NCBI GenBank assembly: GCA_963783085.1
Contig: CAWAMJ010000007.1
Span: 193,547 to 257,546, forward strand
Direction: 5' to 3'
From: CAVYUC01 sp963783085
Lineage (GTDB): Bacteria > Bacteroidota > Bacteroidia > Bacteroidales > Prolixibacteraceae
Length of the DNA: 64,000 bases
This document shows, piece by piece, positions 61,851 through 64,000 of this stretch. The notes under the pieces were generated by a model, which worked only from the letters and a program-made list of their open reading frames with translations, had not been told where the DNA came from and did no database searches. Each line of letters starts with the position of its first letter. Within the stretch, counting starts at the first letter, position 1. The position numbers and the translations under genes were made by a program.

Positions 61851-62337
61851 CCTTTACTAAGGTGGTGCAGGAATTTTTATTTGCCGGGGATATTTCGGCC
61901 GTAGTTGCGAGCGAGCCGGTTCGGGCGAACTACCGCGGCCGGTGGAGGGTGTGTGGGTCCCGTAACCCGGGGCGATGTTCGTTCCTCACTTGCCCCGGGC
62001 TGAATTGTGTAGCCCCTTCAGGGCGGGGAGGAGCAGTTTTTGCAGCTTCTATTAGGCATCAAATCATCCGGACAAAGCGCTACGAACTTTTATACGCTGA
62101 CTATATGCAGGTATTTTATATCATCAGACCAACCGGATGGATTGCGAATAATCGGTTTGCAGTTAATAAATGCCCTCGTATCTACAGGGGCGATAGTATG
62201 GTAGCCCCTGAACCAGGGAAACGCCCTGGTTTGATGAGCCATAGCGAATAAACGGCGCAATTTGTACCGATGTTTGAAAATGTGGCGTAGCATGCCTGCC
62301 TGTCCGGCAGGCAGGCGCCGTAATTATCGAATGCCGA
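61851..62337. repeat. Gene-free interval with dispersed repeat remnants
   Basis: About 490 bp between the CDF gene and the Wzi-like gene. It contains CCCCTTCAGGGCGGGG and TAGCCCCTGAACCAGGG-type fragments of a dispersed intergenic element, and a perfect palindrome GCCTGCCTG-tccgg-CAGGCAGGC at 62294-62316. The rightward frame at 61862-62251 has repeat-derived, arginine/glycine-rich composition and is not called as a gene. Confidence 0.6.
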
Positions 62338-63778
62338 TTAGAATATTCGATATTGCAGACTAAGCTGTGCACCAACGTTGCCGGGTAACAGTCCGCCTTT
62401 GTCTGCGGCCACTGAAATGCCTGCCTGCCAGCGGTTATTTGGGAAATGATACTGTAATTCGCCAAGGGCACTGTACTGATTGCGGGGGGATTTGAAAAAA
62501 TTGGGATCGATTCGTTTGTATGCGTTGCCGTAGGTGCCGTAATTTCGGGAAAACGAAAGAAGTGATCTCCATTGAATTTGCTTTGTTAAGTAGCCATTTA
62601 TGCCAATATGGTGCAGAACGATGCGGTTGTTTCCGCTGCCGTAGTTGGTGCCATCGACAATCATTACCGGTATTGCGAACGGGGTAACGAACATCCGGTT
62701 ATGATAGCTGAGGCCTGACTTATAAACCCCGTGTACAAAATAGGATTCGTTGCCACTGCCTGGAGGTAGATTCCATCCGCTGTCAGTTTTTTTCAGGCTT
62801 TGATATTTGGTGCACATGAATTCGTAAAATGGCAGACGTAATAAGTTTCCGGCTATTGGATTCATAGAAAATGCCGAGCAAGGTTGTCCCGGCAATTAGT
62901 CCATATCCATGCGATCGGTGAAGGGGTGGTTCAGGTAAAATTTCAAATTGCCAAACCGAAACTGTTTATTTAGCGTGACAATGTATTTTCCGAGTTGATT
63001 GCCGGATACATATTCGCTGATCGCCATCTGATGAATTCCTCTGAACCTGGGAAGTCCAAATATATACCGGATAGTAATTATTAAATCCGCCGGGAAGGCT
63101 GCCCAATTCAGGATGTGTACCATCCCACTGGGCGTAGTGGTCGAGGCCGAGAGCCAGGAAAGTGGAGGGATTTAGCTGAAATCCGAGGTAGACGTTTTTG
63201 TGGTGGAGATGAGCATTTTGCACGTAGCGGTTATCGTCGTTGAGGAACCCTTCTTCATAAAGGCTCTTGATGCTGAACCAGTGCGGAAAGAATGAAAACG
63301 TAATAAAATCATCAGTTTGCAGGCGGATGCGGGGGAGCGGACGGATGTTGTTGGACCAGTGGATATCGCCGTTGGTGGAGGAGAGTCCGTTGTAATGGAT
63401 TTCGTTGGAGAACCAGCCGGCTTTGAGGATGAACCTGTTGTATTGGATTCCGGCAAAAAGCTGGTTGGCGCGGAAGTAGTTTTCGTCTGCCAGACCGGCA
63501 ATGAGGTTGGTCGCGGCCAGGTATTTCCATTGGCTGTTGCCGATATTTCCGGTTGTATGGAATTGCAGTTCCGACAGGTTTAGAAATTGACTGGATTCTG
63601 CGAATTTGCCGTTTTGACCGGCATGGAGCCAGAAGGGCAGGGAAGAGGCAGATGAAGCGAGGGTGCTATTGCGAAATGTCAGTGAAGTTTCCTGTGTATA
63701 AGCAACGGATGAGAAGAAGAGGAGGAATACAAGTGATAATATTGAAACGGCAGCTTTGGGAATTTTTATTGTTATCAT
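62338..63778 (-). pseudogene. Wzi-like capsule-assembly outer-membrane barrel, broken by several indels
   Basis: Outer-membrane protein of about 480 residues. The start at 63778 gives a signal peptide (MITIKIPKAAVSILSLVF, cleavage near AYTQ) followed by ASSLPFWLHAGQNGKFAESS, a typical Wzi opening. The frame shifts near 63058-63068: YYPVYI should continue as FGLPRFRGIHQMAISEYVSG in another frame. A second break gives TAA at 62896-62898 after RMDMD, and coding resumes around FSMNPIAGNLLRLPFYEFM, ending with LSLQYRIF. At least two, probably three, indels are needed to restore one frame. Either decay or poor assembly. Confidence 0.75.
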
Positions 63779-64000
63779 TTTTGTCACTATCCTTATTATG
63801 CTTCGTATTTGTTCGTAATACTGTTGGCATTTTTTAGCCAAATATAATGATTTTCCCCGTTGCTCTTTATTCATCCGACGACTTTGAGTCATCGGATGAA
63901 TGGGCTTTGTAACGCTATAAACTTTTAAAACGCTGACAGGTTTTAAAAACGCTGTCAGGTTTGGGGTGCGGAGGCCGGTGGTTTAAACGTTGTTTAAACA
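63779..64000. repeat. Right-edge non-coding region with hairpin and short direct repeats
   Basis: A hairpin with 14-bp arms and one mismatch (TTCATCCGACGACT/AGTCATCGGATGAA) lies at 63870-63900. Two direct copies of AACGCTGWCAGGTTT follow at about 63929 and 63948. The window ends with GTTTAAACGTTGTTTAAAC, two copies of GTTTAAAC spaced by three bases. These look like remnants of dispersed repeats; no gene was seen. Confidence 0.55.

Noticed and set aside
61862..62251. 129-codon rightward frame
   Set aside because: Arg/Gly/Pro-rich composition from repeat sequence such as CCCCTTCAGGGCGGGG; typical spurious frame in Bacteroidota intergenic repeats.

Overview
The window looks like a piece of a Bacteroidota chromosome, most likely a marine or sediment member of the Marinilabiliales/Prolixibacteraceae type (inference from gene content). 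The signs are AT-rich intergenic DNA with few Shine-Dalgarno sequences, a Bacteroidota-type -7 box (TAnnTTTG) before pheA, many outer-membrane barrels, a NrfHA operon, 2-oxoacid:ferredoxin oxidoreductase genes, and an alternative complex III (ACIII) plus cbb3 oxidase locus. No rRNA, tRNA, IS element, CRISPR array or phage gene was seen.

Layout. 1-5.4 kb is the end of an L-rhamnose locus (rhaT, rhaM, a GH78 alpha-L-rhamnosidase, rhaA), closed by two hairpin terminators. 5.6-6.4 kb holds a DUF4258/DUF2283 pair and a tandem repeat built from the 3' tail of the next gene. 6.4-11.3 kb is a leftward nrfH-nrfA-porin-PepSY operon for nitrite ammonification. 11.6-23.2 kb reads rightward: a barrel protein, two ACT-domain proteins around a PaaK-like aryl-CoA ligase, pheA, a flavodoxin, a frameshifted aminotransferase, a frameshifted Crp/Fnr regulator and a four-gene VOR-type 2-oxoacid:ferredoxin oxidoreductase. 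The VOR operon is interrupted by a 1.7-kb array of 13 hairpin repeats that contains a four-helix-bundle (S23-like) gene. 23.3-32.6 kb is mixed: pterin dehydratase, an ECF sigma factor with a membrane partner, FemX, a thiamine-binding protein, a methyltransferase, a HabB-like mutase, a PPP phosphatase, an MGH1-like glycosidase, a tail-anchored SDR and a VKOR/SPW protein.

33.0-53.8 kb is almost entirely rightward and forms a respiratory block: cation/proton antiporter, PoxB-like TPP enzyme, enolase-superfamily enzyme, a giant FAD/Fe-S dehydrogenase, a sensory-rhodopsin-transducer-like protein, ACIII (ActB, an ActC-ActD fusion, ActF, pentaheme ActA), a cbb3-type oxidase (CcoN, a diheme CcoO/CcoP-like protein, CcoS), two small unknown membrane proteins, a monoheme cytochrome, a zinc alcohol dehydrogenase and a DAO-Rieske oxidoreductase. 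The simplest reading is organic-acid oxidation feeding quinol to ACIII and on to a cbb3 oxidase, beside otherwise anaerobic traits (Nrf, VOR). 54-59.2 kb carries alpha-glucan and glycosyltransferase genes. 59.2-64 kb is repeat-rich, with a binding-protein/CDF pair and a heavily frameshifted Wzi-like barrel.

Quality note. Single-base frameshifts break the aminotransferase, the Crp/Fnr gene, actF and ccoN, and several indels break the Wzi-like gene. All keep good coding sense on both sides, so assembly indels are at least as likely as real decay.
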